The notes beneath the pieces are model-generated. The model was not told the origin of the DNA. It worked only from the letters and a program-made list of their open reading frames with translations, and searched no databases. A program made the position numbers and the translations under genes. DNA of 64,000 nucleotides from Sphingomonas sp. (GTDB lineage Bacteria; Pseudomonadota; Alphaproteobacteria; Sphingomonadales; Sphingomonadaceae), in the NCBI GenBank assembly GCA_017849555.1, contig JAFIGU010000044.1:58125-122124 (forward strand). The letters run 5' to 3'. Positions 35,392 to 44,501 of the stretch are shown here, one piece after another (the first letter of the stretch is position 1; every line of letters begins with the position of its first letter).

Positions 35392-35411
35392 GAAATGTTA
35401 TCTTATATCAT
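35392..35411 (+). promoter_or_regulatory. Zur-like operator
   Basis: GAAATGTTATCTTATATCAT closely follows the Zur consensus GAAATGTTATANTATAACAT, differing at two of the 19 fixed positions. It lies 9 bases before the receptor start codon and next to GGAG at 35412. A zinc-dependent repressor bound here would block transcription or initiation. Confidence 0.6.
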
Positions 35412-35420
35412 GGAGTCGTC

Positions 35421-37580
35421 ATGCGGCCCAGATTGCTTTCCGGTATCGCTTTCCTCGCGCTTTCCACCGCCTCGTCCGCTTATGCCGCGGACAATCCCCC
35501 GCCGGCCGACGCGACCGACGCCGGCCCCGCGGCGCCCAAGGACGTCGTCGTCACCGCGAAGCGGCTCGACGAAGCGCGCGCGCATATCCAGCCAAGCCTC
35601 GGCGCGACCAGCTATGGCATCGACACCGCCGCGATCAAGGCGCTGCCCGGCGGCGACAACCAGCAGTTCAACCAGATCCTGTTGCAACTGCCCGGGGTGG
35701 TGCAGGACGGCTTCGGCCAGTTCCACGTCCGCGACGATCACAACGGGCTGCAATATCGCATCAACGGCACCGTGCTGCCCGAGGGGCTGGCGGTGTTCGG
35801 CCAGACGCTGTCGCCGCGGCTGGTCAGCAAGGTCGATCTGCTGACCGGCGCGCTGCCGGCGCAATATGGCCTGCGCAGCGCGGGGATCATCGACATCACG
35901 ACCAAGAGCGGGATGTTCTCCAACGGCGGCACGATGTCGATCTACGGCGGCAGCCACGACACGATCGAGCCGAGCTTCACCTATGGCGGGTCGAGCGGGC
36001 AGACCAATTACTTCGTCTCGGGCGATTATCGCCACGATGCGCTGGGGATCGAGAGCGTCGACGGGCGATCCACCCCGATCCACGACAATACCGATCAATA
36101 TCAGGCCTTCGCCTATGTCGATCATATCCTGAACGATCACAATCGCGTGTCGTTTGTCGGGGGCTATTCGAACCAATGGTTCCAGATCCCCAACCCCGCG
36201 GGGCTCCAGCCCGACGGGACGTGGACGGTGGGCGGGCAATCGGCCTATCCCAGCGAAAAGCTCGACGAGCGCCAGCTCGAGCGGACCGCCTTCGGCCAGC
36301 TGAGCTGGCTCCACGACGACGAGCCGCTGACGATCCAGGCATCGCTGTTCGCGCGTTATTCCTCGCTGCGCTACCGCCCCGACGTGCTCGGCGAATTGCT
36401 GTTCAACGGCCAGGCGCAGGCGGCGTTCAAGCAGGATCTGGCGATCGGCGGGCAGGTCGACGCGGTCTATCACCTCGGTGCCTCGCACACCTTGCGCGGC
36501 GGCGTGCTGCTGATCCACGATCACAGCACCAGCGACACGACCACCCATGTCTTCCCGGTCGATGATACCGGCGAACAGGCCGGCGAGCCGATCTCGATCG
36601 TCGACGATGGCGCGAGCAACGCCACCACGTTCAGCGCCTATCTGCAGGACGAATGGAAGCTCGGGCCGACGCTGACGCTCAACCTCGGCGCGCGCTACGA
36701 TCGCTATGCGGCGTTCCGCACCGAGCAGCAGCTCAGCCCGCGCGCCAATCTGGTGTGGCAGCCCAACGACACACTGACCGCGCATATCGGCTATGCGCGC
36801 TATTTCGTCCCGCCGCCGTTCGAATTGGTCTCCTCGACCAGCATCGCCAAATTCGCCGGCACCAGCGCCGCGCCGGTCGTCCAGGACGACACCACCCCCT
36901 TCTCCGAGCGGCAGCATTATTTCGACGTCGGCTTCCAGGCCAAGCCGAGCGCCTATTTCACCTATGGCGTCGACGCTTATTACCGCATCTCGGAAAATCT
37001 GCTCGATGAGGGGCAGTTCGGCGCGCCGATCATCCTCACGCCGTTCAATTATGCCAAGGGTCGGATCGGCGGGGTCGAGGCGAATGCGACCTATATGCGC
37101 GGGCCGTGGAACCTCTACGCCAATTTCGCGGTGGCGCGCGCCAAGGGGCGGCAGATCGTCTCAAGCCAGTTCAGCTTCGCGCCCGACGAACTCGCCTATA
37201 TCAACAATCACTATATCTTCCTCGATCACGACCAGACCTATACCGGGTCAGCCGGGCTGACCTATTCGTTCAAGCACGGCATCCTCGCGGGAAGCGCACT
37301 GGGCGGGTCGATGATCTATGGCTCGGGGCTGCGCACCACCCCCGTGCTGGCCGACGGGACGTCGATCCCCAATGGCGGGCATCTCCCCGGCTATGCGCAG
37401 ATCAACCTGACCGCGAGCCACCATTTCGCGGGGCCGAACCTCGACGTGCGGGTCGATGTGATCAACCTCGCCGACCATAAATATGAGATCCGCGACGGCA
37501 CCGGTGTGGGCGTCGGCGCGCCGCAATATGGCCCGCGGCGCGGGGTGTTCGTCGGGCTGACCAAGGCGTTCGGGGGGTGA
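35421..37580 (+). CDS. TonB-dependent outer membrane receptor, probably zinc-regulated
   Basis: A 719-residue receptor. Signal peptide MRPRLLSGIAFLALSTASSA; plug domain from about residue 35 with VVVTAKRLDEARAHIQPSLG, NQILLQLPGVVQDGFGQFHV and LLTGALPAQYGLRSAGIIDI; then a ~560-residue beta-barrel ending in YGPRRGVFVGLTKAFGG with the C-terminal aromatic/Gly pattern of outer membrane proteins. His-rich loop sequence (LIHDHSTSDTTTH) is present. A Zur-like box at 35392 suggests uptake of zinc or a zinc-carrying ligand, analogous to ZnuD; this is inference from the operator. No transporter partner lies nearby. Confidence 0.9.
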   Translation: MRPRLLSGIAFLALSTASSAYAADNPPPADATDAGPAAPKDVVVTAKRLDEARAHIQPSLGATSYGIDTAAIKALPGGDNQQFNQILLQLPGVVQDGFGQFHVRDDHNGLQYRINGTVLPEGLAVFGQTLSPRLVSKVDLLTGALPAQYGLRSAGIIDITTKSGMFSNGGTMSIYGGSHDTIEPSFTYGGSSGQTNYFVSGDYRHDALGIESVDGRSTPIHDNTDQYQAFAYVDHILNDHNRVSFVGGYSNQWFQIPNPAGLQPDGTWTVGGQSAYPSEKLDERQLERTAFGQLSWLHDDEPLTIQASLFARYSSLRYRPDVLGELLFNGQAQAAFKQDLAIGGQVDAVYHLGASHTLRGGVLLIHDHSTSDTTTHVFPVDDTGEQAGEPISIVDDGASNATTFSAYLQDEWKLGPTLTLNLGARYDRYAAFRTEQQLSPRANLVWQPNDTLTAHIGYARYFVPPPFELVSSTSIAKFAGTSAAPVVQDDTTPFSERQHYFDVGFQAKPSAYFTYGVDAYYRISENLLDEGQFGAPIILTPFNYAKGRIGGVEANATYMRGPWNLYANFAVARAKGRQIVSSQFSFAPDELAYINNHYIFLDHDQTYTGSAGLTYSFKHGILAGSALGGSMIYGSGLRTTPVLADGTSIPNGGHLPGYAQINLTASHHFAGPNLDVRVDVINLADHKYEIRDGTGVGVGAPQYGPRRGVFVGLTKAFGG

Positions 37581-37584
37581 CTGC

Positions 37585-37717
37585 CATTCCTCCCCCGGAG
37601 GGGGAGGGGGACCGTTGCGCAGCAACGGTGGAGGGGTGGAAGCCGCGGGCGTCATCGCCTGGGGCTCCCTCCACCAGCCTTCGGCTGGTCCCCCTCCCCT
37701 TTCAGGGGAGGAGTAGG
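37585..37717. repeat. Long palindromic repeat, family C copy 2
   Basis: ATTCCTCCCCCGGAGGGGGA through GACCGTTGCGCAGCAACGGT and GGAGGGGTGGAAGCC, mirrored by CTCCACCAGCCTTCGGCTGG through CCCCTCCCCTTTCAGGGGAG. Compared with copy 1 the two hairpin tips are in reverse order, so it is inserted in the opposite orientation. It lies between convergent genes. Confidence 0.85.
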
Positions 37718-37766
37718 AGCGGGCCGTACCGCGCAATGCGGCGAAACCGCATTTTCAACCGGGCCC

Positions 37767-39224
37767 TTACCCGTCATGCCCCTTCAATTCGTCGCCGATC
37801 AGCCGCACGACATGGAGCACGTTGGTCGACCCGGGCGTGCGGAACGGGACGCCGGCCATCACCACCACGCTGTCCCCCGCGGCGGCGATGCGGTGGCGCA
37901 GCGCCATGCGCTTCGACTTGGCGACCATCTCCTCGAACGATTCGACGTCGCGGGTATGCACCGCATGCGCGCCCCACAGGAGGCCGAGCCGTCGCGCGGT
38001 CTCCATCTTCGGGGTGAGGACGAGCAGCGGCACCGGCGTACGCTCACGCGCGATGCGCCGCGCGGTCGAGCCCGAGGTGGTGAAACAGATCACCGCCTTG
38101 GCCGATACGGTGCGCGCGATGCTCTTGGCCGCCTCGGCCAAGGCATCGGCGGTGGTGGGATCGGGGCGCGTCTCGGTGAAATGGACGCGTTCGCCGTGCA
38201 TCGGATCGCGCTCCACCGCCTCGCCGATCGCATTCATCATCGCGACCGATTCGATCGGCCAATCCCCTGCGGCGCTTTCCGCCGAGAGCATGATCGCATC
38301 CGCCCCGTCGTAGATCGCGGTGGCAACGTCGGACACTTCGGCGCGGGTCGGCGACGGCGATTTGATCATCGATTCGAGCATCTGCGTCGCCACCACCACC
38401 GGGCGGCCCATCCGGCGCGACACCTCGACGATGCGCTTCTGCAACGGCGGCACCGATTGCGGCGGCAGCTCGACCCCGAGATCGCCGCGCGCGACCATCA
38501 CCCCGTCGCACATCTCGACGATCTCCTCGAGCCGCTCGATCGCCGCGGGCTTCTCGATCTTGGCGAGCAGCGCCGCCTTGCCGCCGATCAGCCGCCGCGC
38601 CTCGGCGAGATCCTCGGGCCGCTGGACGAACGACAGAGCGATCCAGTCCACCCCCTGCTCGCAGGCGAAGGCGAGATCGCTGCGATCCTTCACGGTCAGC
38701 GCCGCCATCGGCACCACCACGTCTGGGACGTTGAGCCCCTTGCTGTCGCTGAGCGCGCCGCCGACCTCGACGGTGGTGACGATGCGATCGGCATCATGCT
38801 CCACGACGCGCAGCACCAATTTGCCGTCGTCGAGCAGCAATCGCGCGCCCGGCTCGATCGCCGCGAAAATCTCGCGGTGCGGCAGTTCGACGCGGGTCGC
38901 GTCGCCGGGGGCGGTGTCGCGATCGAGGACGAAGGTCGCCCCGGTTTCGAGCATCACCCGCCCGCCGGCAAAGCGCCCGACGCGCAGCTTGGGGCCCTGC
39001 AGATCGGCAAGGATCGTGGTGGGACGGCCGAAGCGCTTCTCCAGCCCGCGAATCGCCGCGATCACCGGGATCTTCGATTCCTGATCGCCGTGGCTCATGT
39101 TGATGCGAAAGGCATCCGCCCCCGCCTCGAACAGCGCAGCGATCATCTCTGGCGTGTTGCTCGCCGGCCCGAGGGTCGCAAGTATCCGAACCTTGCGGCT
39201 ACGCGGGTTGATCGCTTTCGTCAT
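37767..39224 (-). CDS. pyk: Pyruvate kinase
   Basis: A 485-residue glycolytic enzyme transferring phosphate from PEP to ADP. VRILATLGPASNTPEMIAAL at the N-terminus, FRINMSHGDQESK, ILADLQGPKLRVGRF, the catalytic region LLAKIEKPAAIERLEEI (active-site Lys), VMVARGDLGVELP and VVVATQMLESMIKSPSPTRA are all present, as is the C-terminal allosteric domain (VICFTTSGSTARRIARERTP). Complete and of usual length. It is divergent from the DUF1244 gene. Confidence 0.98.
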   Translation of the reverse strand: MTKAINPRSRKVRILATLGPASNTPEMIAALFEAGADAFRINMSHGDQESKIPVIAAIRGLEKRFGRPTTILADLQGPKLRVGRFAGGRVMLETGATFVLDRDTAPGDATRVELPHREIFAAIEPGARLLLDDGKLVLRVVEHDADRIVTTVEVGGALSDSKGLNVPDVVVPMAALTVKDRSDLAFACEQGVDWIALSFVQRPEDLAEARRLIGGKAALLAKIEKPAAIERLEEIVEMCDGVMVARGDLGVELPPQSVPPLQKRIVEVSRRMGRPVVVATQMLESMIKSPSPTRAEVSDVATAIYDGADAIMLSAESAAGDWPIESVAMMNAIGEAVERDPMHGERVHFTETRPDPTTADALAEAAKSIARTVSAKAVICFTTSGSTARRIARERTPVPLLVLTPKMETARRLGLLWGAHAVHTRDVESFEEMVAKSKRMALRHRIAAAGDSVVVMAGVPFRTPGSTNVLHVVRLIGDELKGHDG

Positions 39225-39334
39225 CTGGCTCCTCGTCCCGATCGGGCGGTTGGATTAATGTTGGGGGAGCGGGCCGGTGCCGCACCGAAAATCCCGCTTG
39301 CGTGGGATTTCGGATGCGACCCTAAAGCCTAATC

Positions 39335-39658
39335 ATGACCGATCAACCGTGGAGCAAGAATATGGACCCGATCGATGCGATCGACGACGCCACCGCTGCG
39401 GCGGCCTTTCGCCGACTGGTCCGCCACCTGCGGCATCGCGACGACGCGCAGAACGTCGATCTGATGGGGCTGGCGGGCTTCTGCCGCAACTGCCTGTCCG
39501 ACTGGATCGGCGAGGCCGGCGCGCTCGAGCGCGAGGCGGCACGGACCGCGATCTACGGCATGCCTTATGCCGAGTGGAAGGCGCATCACCAGCAGGAGGC
39601 AACTCCGGAGCAGCTCCGCCGGATGGAGGAAAGCGTCGCGAAGAATGCGCGCGGCTAA
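39335..39658 (+). CDS. DUF1244 family protein
   Basis: A 107-residue soluble protein with the DUF1244 signature: FRRLVRHLRHRDDAQNVDLM then GLAGFCRNCLSDWIGEA (the conserved FCRNCL with two Cys) and AIYGMPYAEWKAHHQQEATP. Families of this type are common in alpha- and gammaproteobacteria and have no proven role. The two Cys could bind metal. A later ATG at 39362 (MDPIDAI) is an alternative start. It is divergent from pyk. Confidence 0.88.
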   Translation: MTDQPWSKNMDPIDAIDDATAAAAFRRLVRHLRHRDDAQNVDLMGLAGFCRNCLSDWIGEAGALEREAARTAIYGMPYAEWKAHHQQEATPEQLRRMEESVAKNARG

Positions 39659-39789
39659 GCGCCGCACCCACCGGGGGGTGACGAAGCCGCCAACGCGCTT
39701 GCCCAATCGGCCAGCTTTCCTCTAACTCATTGCTTCGGCAACGAAGGGATGCGCCGATGCATCCCCTGCCGAACGGGAGTTTGAGGGGA

Positions 39790-41100
39790 ATGTTGAGGAA
39801 GTTGCTGATCGCGCTCGCGGTCACCACCGCGGCGCCCGCCGTCGCGCAGACCACCGCACCGACGAAGATCACCTATATCCACGCCGGCGCGCTGCTCGAC
39901 CGGCCGGGCGAGGCGCCGCGCGGCAACAGCACGATCATCATCCGCGACGGGGTGATCGCCGAGGTGCGCGACGGCTTCGCGGTGCCCGCGGCCAATGCCA
40001 ATCTGATCGAGCTGCGCGACAAATTCGTCTTGCCGGGGCTGATCGATCTCCACGTCCACCTCTGGGGGATCGGCGGCGATCCGATGCGCGCGCGGCTCGC
40101 GCGGCTCAACCAGGACGACGCCGACGACATGATGATGGCGGTGGTCAACGCGCGCAAGACGCTCGGCGCCGGCTTCACCACGGTGCGCGATCTCGGCGGC
40201 AGCCCGCGCGGCGTCCGCGCGCTGCGCGACGCGATCGAGCGCGGCGATGTCGAGGGGCCGTCGATCGTCAACGCCGGCAATATGATCTCGATCACCGGCG
40301 GGCATGGCGACGGGATGAACGGGCTGGCCGAGGAATGGGCCGATGCGGTCCACCAGCACCAGATCAACACCTGCGACGGGCCGGACGATTGCCGCCGCGC
40401 GGTGCGCGCGCAGGTCGGGCTCGGTGCGCAGGTGATCAAATTCGCCGCGACCGGGGGCGTGCTGTCGAACGTCGCCGGCGGGCTCGGCCGCGCGATGACC
40501 CCGGAGGAGATGCGCGCGATCATCGACACCGCGCACGGCTTCGGGCGCAAGGTCGCCGCGCACAGCCACGCCGCCGAGGGGACCAAGGCCGCGCTCGAGG
40601 CCGGGGTCGACACGATCGAGCACGGCTCGTTCCTCGACGACGAGGCGATCAAGCTGTTCAAGGCCAAGGGCGCCTATCTCGTCCCGACGATGATCGCCCC
40701 GGTCACCGCGGTGCAGCAGGCGCGCAGCGGCGCGCTCCCCGCCAATACGATCCCCAAGGCCGAGGCCGCCGCCGCCGCGGCGATGGCGAGCCACAAGAAG
40801 GCGATCGCCGCCGGGGTGAAGGTCGCGTTCGGCACCGACACCGGGGTCTCCAAGCACGGCGACAATGCCAAGGAATTCGCGCTTTTGGTCAAGGCCGGGA
40901 TGACCCCCGCCGCCGCGATCCGCGCCGCGACCGTCTCCGCCGCCGACGCGCTGGGGCGCGACGACCTGGGCGCGATCGTCCCCGGCAAGCGCGCCGACAT
41001 CATCGCGGTCGACGCTTCCCCGCTGGAGGATGTGACGCGGCTCGAACATGTCGCATTCGTCATGCATCACGGGGTTGTCGCGCAGACGCCCGCTCCCTAA
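39790..41100 (+). CDS. Exported metal-dependent amidohydrolase
   Basis: A 436-residue protein with signal peptide MLRKLLIALAVTTAAPAVA and an amidohydrolase barrel. Metal ligands are in LPGLIDLHVHLWG near residue 80 (HxH), VIKFAATGG with a Lys likely to be carboxylated near residue 217, VAAHSHAAEGTKAALEAGVD, TIEHGSFLDDEA and the Asp in VAFGTDTGVSKHGDNAKEFA. Close relatives are called Xaa-Pro or imidazolonepropionase-like dipeptidases. The ORF is open from 39730, but ATG 39790 gives the signal peptide, with GGGAG ten bases upstream. Substrate unknown. Confidence 0.88.
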   Translation: MLRKLLIALAVTTAAPAVAQTTAPTKITYIHAGALLDRPGEAPRGNSTIIIRDGVIAEVRDGFAVPAANANLIELRDKFVLPGLIDLHVHLWGIGGDPMRARLARLNQDDADDMMMAVVNARKTLGAGFTTVRDLGGSPRGVRALRDAIERGDVEGPSIVNAGNMISITGGHGDGMNGLAEEWADAVHQHQINTCDGPDDCRRAVRAQVGLGAQVIKFAATGGVLSNVAGGLGRAMTPEEMRAIIDTAHGFGRKVAAHSHAAEGTKAALEAGVDTIEHGSFLDDEAIKLFKAKGAYLVPTMIAPVTAVQQARSGALPANTIPKAEAAAAAAMASHKKAIAAGVKVAFGTDTGVSKHGDNAKEFALLVKAGMTPAAAIRAATVSAADALGRDDLGAIVPGKRADIIAVDASPLEDVTRLEHVAFVMHHGVVAQTPAP

Positions 41101-41128
41101 TCCGCGCGGACAGATTTTGGAGTGATTC

Positions 41129-41368
41129 ATGACCGACAATGTTTCCGCCGAGCAACTGCGCCTGTTCATCGAGCGTATCGAGCGGCTGGAGGAGGAGAAG
41201 AAGGCGTTCGCGGACGATATCCGCGACGTCTATGCCGAAGCCAAGTCGACCGGCTTCGACGCCAAGACGATGCGCGCGATCATCCGTTTGCGTAAGATGG
41301 AAAAGCATCACCGCGACGAGGCGGACGCGCTGCTCGAAACCTACCGGCAGGCGCTCGGCATCGTCTGA
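41129..41368 (+). CDS. gapR: GapR-family DNA-binding protein (DUF2312)
   Basis: A 79-residue helical protein: [40 protein letters not shown] and [20 protein letters not shown]. This matches DUF2312/GapR, an essential nucleoid protein in Caulobacter that clamps overtwisted DNA ahead of replication forks and RNA polymerase. The whole-length coiled-coil fits the known dimer/tetramer. TTTGGAGTG supplies the ribosome binding site. It follows the amidohydrolase gene by 28 bases. Confidence 0.92.
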   Translation: MTDNVSAEQLRLFIERIERLEEEKKAFADDIRDVYAEAKSTGFDAKTMRAIIRLRKMEKHHRDEADALLETYRQALGIV

Positions 41369-41380
41369 GCGCCGTTAGCA

Positions 41381-41483
41381 AAACGCGGTTTCACCGCATG
41401 TACGGCACCGGTGCGCTCCCCACCCGGCCTCCCACGAGCATATCCAGATGGGAGACCGGGCGGGGAGCGGGCCGGCGCCGCAC
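41381..41483. repeat. Long inverted repeat, family D
   Basis: GCGGTTTCACCGCATGTACG leads into CGCTCCCCACCCGGCCTCCC, mirrored by TGGGAGACCGGGCGGGGAGC, with a 16-base loop (acgagcatatccagat) and single-base bulges. Parts recur at 37717-37755 (GAGCGGGCCGTACCGCGCAA with GCGGCGAAACCGC) and 39262-39286 (GGAGCGGGCCGGTGCCGCAC). Confidence 0.7.
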
Positions 41484-41505
41484 AATAACGAAGGAGAGGA
41501 ATGCC

Positions 41506-42156
41506 ATGCATATCTACGGGTCGACCGCGTCTCCCTTCGTCCAGCGCGTGCTGATGGCGGCGCGCGCCAAGGGGCATGAGATTGCGGTCAAGCCCCCGCT
41601 CGGCGGGCAGATGCAATCCCCCGAATTCCAGGCGATCAGCCCGATGGGGCGCGTCCCGGTGCTCGCGCTCGATGACGGCGGGCATTTGTGCGAATCGGCC
41701 GCGATCGTCGGCTATTTCGACGACACGCTCGACGGCCCCGCGCTGCTTCCCACCGACCCGCTGGCCCGCGCCCGCACGCGCGAACTCGTCTCGCTGGCGA
41801 TCGGCGAGGTCGGGGTCGGGCTGCGTCCGCTGATGGTCCATCTCGTCTTCCGCATGGGCGACGCCCCCGATGTCGTCGCCGCCGCGCGCGCGACGATCGA
41901 AAAGGGGCTCGACGCGATCGAGAAATTGATCCCGGACGCCCCGGCGACAACCCCGACCCCGGCGGATTGCGCCCTGGTGCCGATACTTGCCCTGGCGCGG
42001 ATCATCGATCCGATGGCGGGGACATGGGAGAGGGTGAAGGCGCACCCGCGGGTCGCGCATTATTTCGAGCGCGCGCTGGAACATCCGATCGCGCGCCGCA
42101 CGATCGACGAGATGGAAGCCGGGTTCGCGGCGATCATGGCGCGCAACGCGGGATAG
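41506..42156 (+). CDS. Glutathione S-transferase family protein
   Basis: A 216-residue protein with an N-terminal thioredoxin-like domain: MHIYGSTASPFVQRVLMAAR (catalytic Ser/Thr region), FQAISPMGRVPVLALDDGGH with the conserved cis-Pro, and LCESAAIVGYFDDTL (glutathione-binding ES). The helical C-terminal domain follows from about residue 90, with PTPADCALVPILALARIIDP. AAGGAG at 41491-41496 fits ATG 41506; the frame opens at 41398. The substrate is unknown. Confidence 0.9.
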   Translation: MHIYGSTASPFVQRVLMAARAKGHEIAVKPPLGGQMQSPEFQAISPMGRVPVLALDDGGHLCESAAIVGYFDDTLDGPALLPTDPLARARTRELVSLAIGEVGVGLRPLMVHLVFRMGDAPDVVAAARATIEKGLDAIEKLIPDAPATTPTPADCALVPILALARIIDPMAGTWERVKAHPRVAHYFERALEHPIARRTIDEMEAGFAAIMARNAG

Positions 42157-42171
42157 GGCACACGTCCCCTC

Positions 42172-42258
42172 TCCGTTCGGGCTGAGCTTGTCGAAGCCCT
42201 GTCCTTTTCTTCCGCGGAAAAGAAGTGCAGCCCTTCGACAAGCTCAGGGCGAACGGAG
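42172..42258. repeat. Palindromic repeat, family B copy 3
   Basis: TCCGTTCGGGCTGAGCTTGT paired with CCCTTCGACAAGCTCAGGGC and GAACGGA. The tip CTTTTCTTCCGCGGAAAAGA is itself a palindrome. It lies between convergent genes. Confidence 0.88.
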
Positions 42259-42267
42259 GTTGAGCCG

Positions 42268-43569
42268 CTAGTCCGCCGTGCGGCTGACGAGCAATTTGTC
42301 GATCCGTCGCCCGTCGAGATCGACCACTTCGAACCGCCAGCCCTGTTCGACGAAGCTCTCGCCTTCCGCGGGCAGCCGGCGCAGCACCGCGAGCGCGAGC
42401 CCGGCGACGGTGGCGTAATCGCGATCCTCCGGCAGATCGATCCCGAGCCGCTCCGCCAGCACGTCCGCCGCCGCAGTGCCCGCCACGAGCAGCGAGCCGT
42501 CGTCGCGCTCGACGATCGAGGGACCGTCCTCCAGATCGGCGTCCGAGGCGAATTCGCCCGCGATCGCCGCGAGCAGATCAGCCGGCGTGACGATCCCTTC
42601 GAAATGGCCGTATTCATCATGGATCAGCGCCATCGGCACTTCGGCGCGGCGCAATGCGTCGAGCGCGTCCATCGCGTCGATCTGGTCGACCACCACCGGC
42701 GCCTTGCGCACCAGCCGGGCCAGATCGAGCACTTCGCCGCGGAACAATGCCGCGGCGATGTCGCGCGCTTGCACCACCCCGATCACCGCGTCGATCGACC
42801 CTTCGGCGACCGGCAGCCGGCTGTGCGTCGTCTCCAGCAGCCGCGCGCGGATCGCAGCATCGTCGAGCCCGGCATCGAGCCAGTCGACCTCGGTGCGCGG
42901 GGTCATCACCTCGCGCACCGGGCGATCGGCGAGCCGCACCACCCCGGAGATGATCGAGCGCTCATGCTCCTCGATCACGCCCGATTTGGAGGCTTCGGCG
43001 ACGATCAGGTGGAGCTCCTCGGCGGTGACCTGATCCTCGCTGTCGCGGCTCAGCCCGAGCAGGCGGAAGACGAGCCGGCTGGTCGAATCGAGCAGCCACA
43101 CGACCGGCTTGGTGAGCCGCGCCAGCCACGTCATCGGCACCGCCATCACCACCGCGATCGGCTCGGGCGAGCGCAACGCAATCTGTTTCGGCACCAGCTC
43201 GCCGACGATCAGCGAGGCGAAGGTGGTGAGGCCGATGACCAAGGCGAAGCCGAGGTTTTCCGCCGCGTTATGCCCCAGCCCCAGCGCCTCGAGCCGCGCC
43301 GCGGTGGGGTGGCCGAGGCTCGCGCCCGAATAGGCGCCGGCGACGATGCCGATCAGCGTGATGCCGATCTGGACGGTGGAGAGGAACTTGCCCGGATCGG
43401 CGGCGAGCGCGATCGCGGCGCGCGCGCCGGGGCGGCCGGTACGCGCCATCGCCTCGAGCCGCGCCTTGCGCGCGGAGACGATCGCCAGCTCGCTCATCGC
43501 GAACACGCCGTGCAGCGCCACCAGCGCGAGGATGATCAGGACGTCGATCCAGGGGAACGGCGGTTGCAT
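42268..43569 (-). CDS. Hemolysin/CorC (CNNM-type) family membrane protein
   Basis: A 433-residue protein. An N-terminal CNNM transmembrane domain (WIDVLIILALVALHGVFAMS, SELAIVSARKARLEAMA, and LGFALVIGLTTFASLIVGEL with VPKQIALRSPE) is followed by two CBS domains at about 215-345 (VMTPRTEVDWLDAGLDDAAI, HDEYGHFEGIVTPADLLAAI) and a CorC_HlyC domain to the C-terminus. Family members move magnesium or other divalent cations or regulate this. ATG 43569 is preferred over 43611. It is divergent from the OmpA-like gene. Confidence 0.92.
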   Translation of the reverse strand: MQPPFPWIDVLIILALVALHGVFAMSELAIVSARKARLEAMARTGRPGARAAIALAADPGKFLSTVQIGITLIGIVAGAYSGASLGHPTAARLEALGLGHNAAENLGFALVIGLTTFASLIVGELVPKQIALRSPEPIAVVMAVPMTWLARLTKPVVWLLDSTSRLVFRLLGLSRDSEDQVTAEELHLIVAEASKSGVIEEHERSIISGVVRLADRPVREVMTPRTEVDWLDAGLDDAAIRARLLETTHSRLPVAEGSIDAVIGVVQARDIAAALFRGEVLDLARLVRKAPVVVDQIDAMDALDALRRAEVPMALIHDEYGHFEGIVTPADLLAAIAGEFASDADLEDGPSIVERDDGSLLVAGTAAADVLAERLGIDLPEDRDYATVAGLALAVLRRLPAEGESFVEQGWRFEVVDLDGRRIDKLLVSRTAD

Positions 43570-43701
43570 GGTCTCGGGACCACCTTTGGCGGTAAAATGC
43601 TGTGACGACAACCGGTGATCATCAGCATCTGTTCATCACGGCTACGGAACAAGCACCGGCAATCGCGGTTGTCTCCGCTCATATCGAACAAGGGGATCGT
43701 T

Positions 43702-44388
43702 ATGTTCGTTCGTTCCAGGATCGCCGCCGGCGCCGCGCTCGTCGTGCTCGTCGCGACGACCGCCGCCTGCACCACCGACCCGGAGACCGGGCAGCAACGC
43801 ATTTCCAAGACCGCGATCGGCGGGATCGGCGGCGCGCTCGGCGGCTATCTGCTCGGCGATCTGGTCGGCGGGCGGCACGATCGCACCGAGAAGATCGTCG
43901 GCGCCGGGCTCGGTGGGATCGCCGGCGCGGCGATCGGCGCCTATATGGACAAGCAGGAGCGCGAGTTGCGCCAGCGCACCGCGGGCACCGACGTACAGGT
44001 CGTCCGCCAGGGCGACGATCTGCTGCTCAACATCCCGTCGGGGGTGAATTTCGCGCATAATAGCGCGACGGTCGAGCCGCGCTTCCAGCAGACGCTCGAC
44101 AAGGTTGCGGGGGTGCTGTCCGACGCGCAGAACAACCGCACCTATATCGACGTCTACGGCCATACCGATTCGACCGGCAGCGCCGCGTATAACCAGACCT
44201 TGTCGGAGCGGCGCGCCGCGGCGGTGGCGCTCTATCTCGAATCGCGCGGGGTGCAGGCGGCGCGCGTCGCGACGCGCGGCTTCGGCATGACCCAGCCGAT
44301 CGCCTCCAACGAAACCGAGGAAGGCCGCGCGCAGAACCGCCGCGTCGAGATCAAGATCGTACCGATCGCGCAAAGCGATATCGGATAA
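43702..44388 (+). CDS. OmpA-like lipoprotein with glycine zipper
   Basis: A 228-residue protein. The signal ends in VLVATTAAC, giving a lipidated Cys near residue 22. Two glycine-zipper stretches follow (IGGIGGALGGYLLGDLVGG and GAGLGGIAGAAIGAYMD), and the last ~120 residues form an OmpA peptidoglycan-binding domain: VNFAHNSATVEPRFQQTLDK, YIDVYGHTDSTGSAAYNQTL and SERRAAAVALYLESRGV. It should link outer membrane and murein. AGGGG seven bases before ATG 43702 supports the start. Confidence 0.92.
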   Translation: MFVRSRIAAGAALVVLVATTAACTTDPETGQQRISKTAIGGIGGALGGYLLGDLVGGRHDRTEKIVGAGLGGIAGAAIGAYMDKQERELRQRTAGTDVQVVRQGDDLLLNIPSGVNFAHNSATVEPRFQQTLDKVAGVLSDAQNNRTYIDVYGHTDSTGSAAYNQTLSERRAAAVALYLESRGVQAARVATRGFGMTQPIASNETEEGRAQNRRVEIKIVPIAQSDIG

Positions 44389-44402
44389 GCCGTCGCCCCC
44401 CC

Positions 44403-44500
44403 CCGTCATCCCCGCGCAGGCGGGGATCCATTCTGGCTGGCGGAGCGACTCTTTCGCTGACCTGCGAGAATGGATTCCTGCCTTCGCGGGAATGACGTAA
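44403..44500. repeat. Palindromic repeat pair, family A
   Basis: CGTCATCCCCGCGCAGGCGG then GGATCCATT, mirrored after ~35 bases by AATGGATTCCTGCCTTCGCG then GGAATGACG. The spacer TTCTGGC...GCGAGAA also shows partial complementarity. It lies between convergent genes. Confidence 0.85.
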
Positions 44501-44501
44501 A

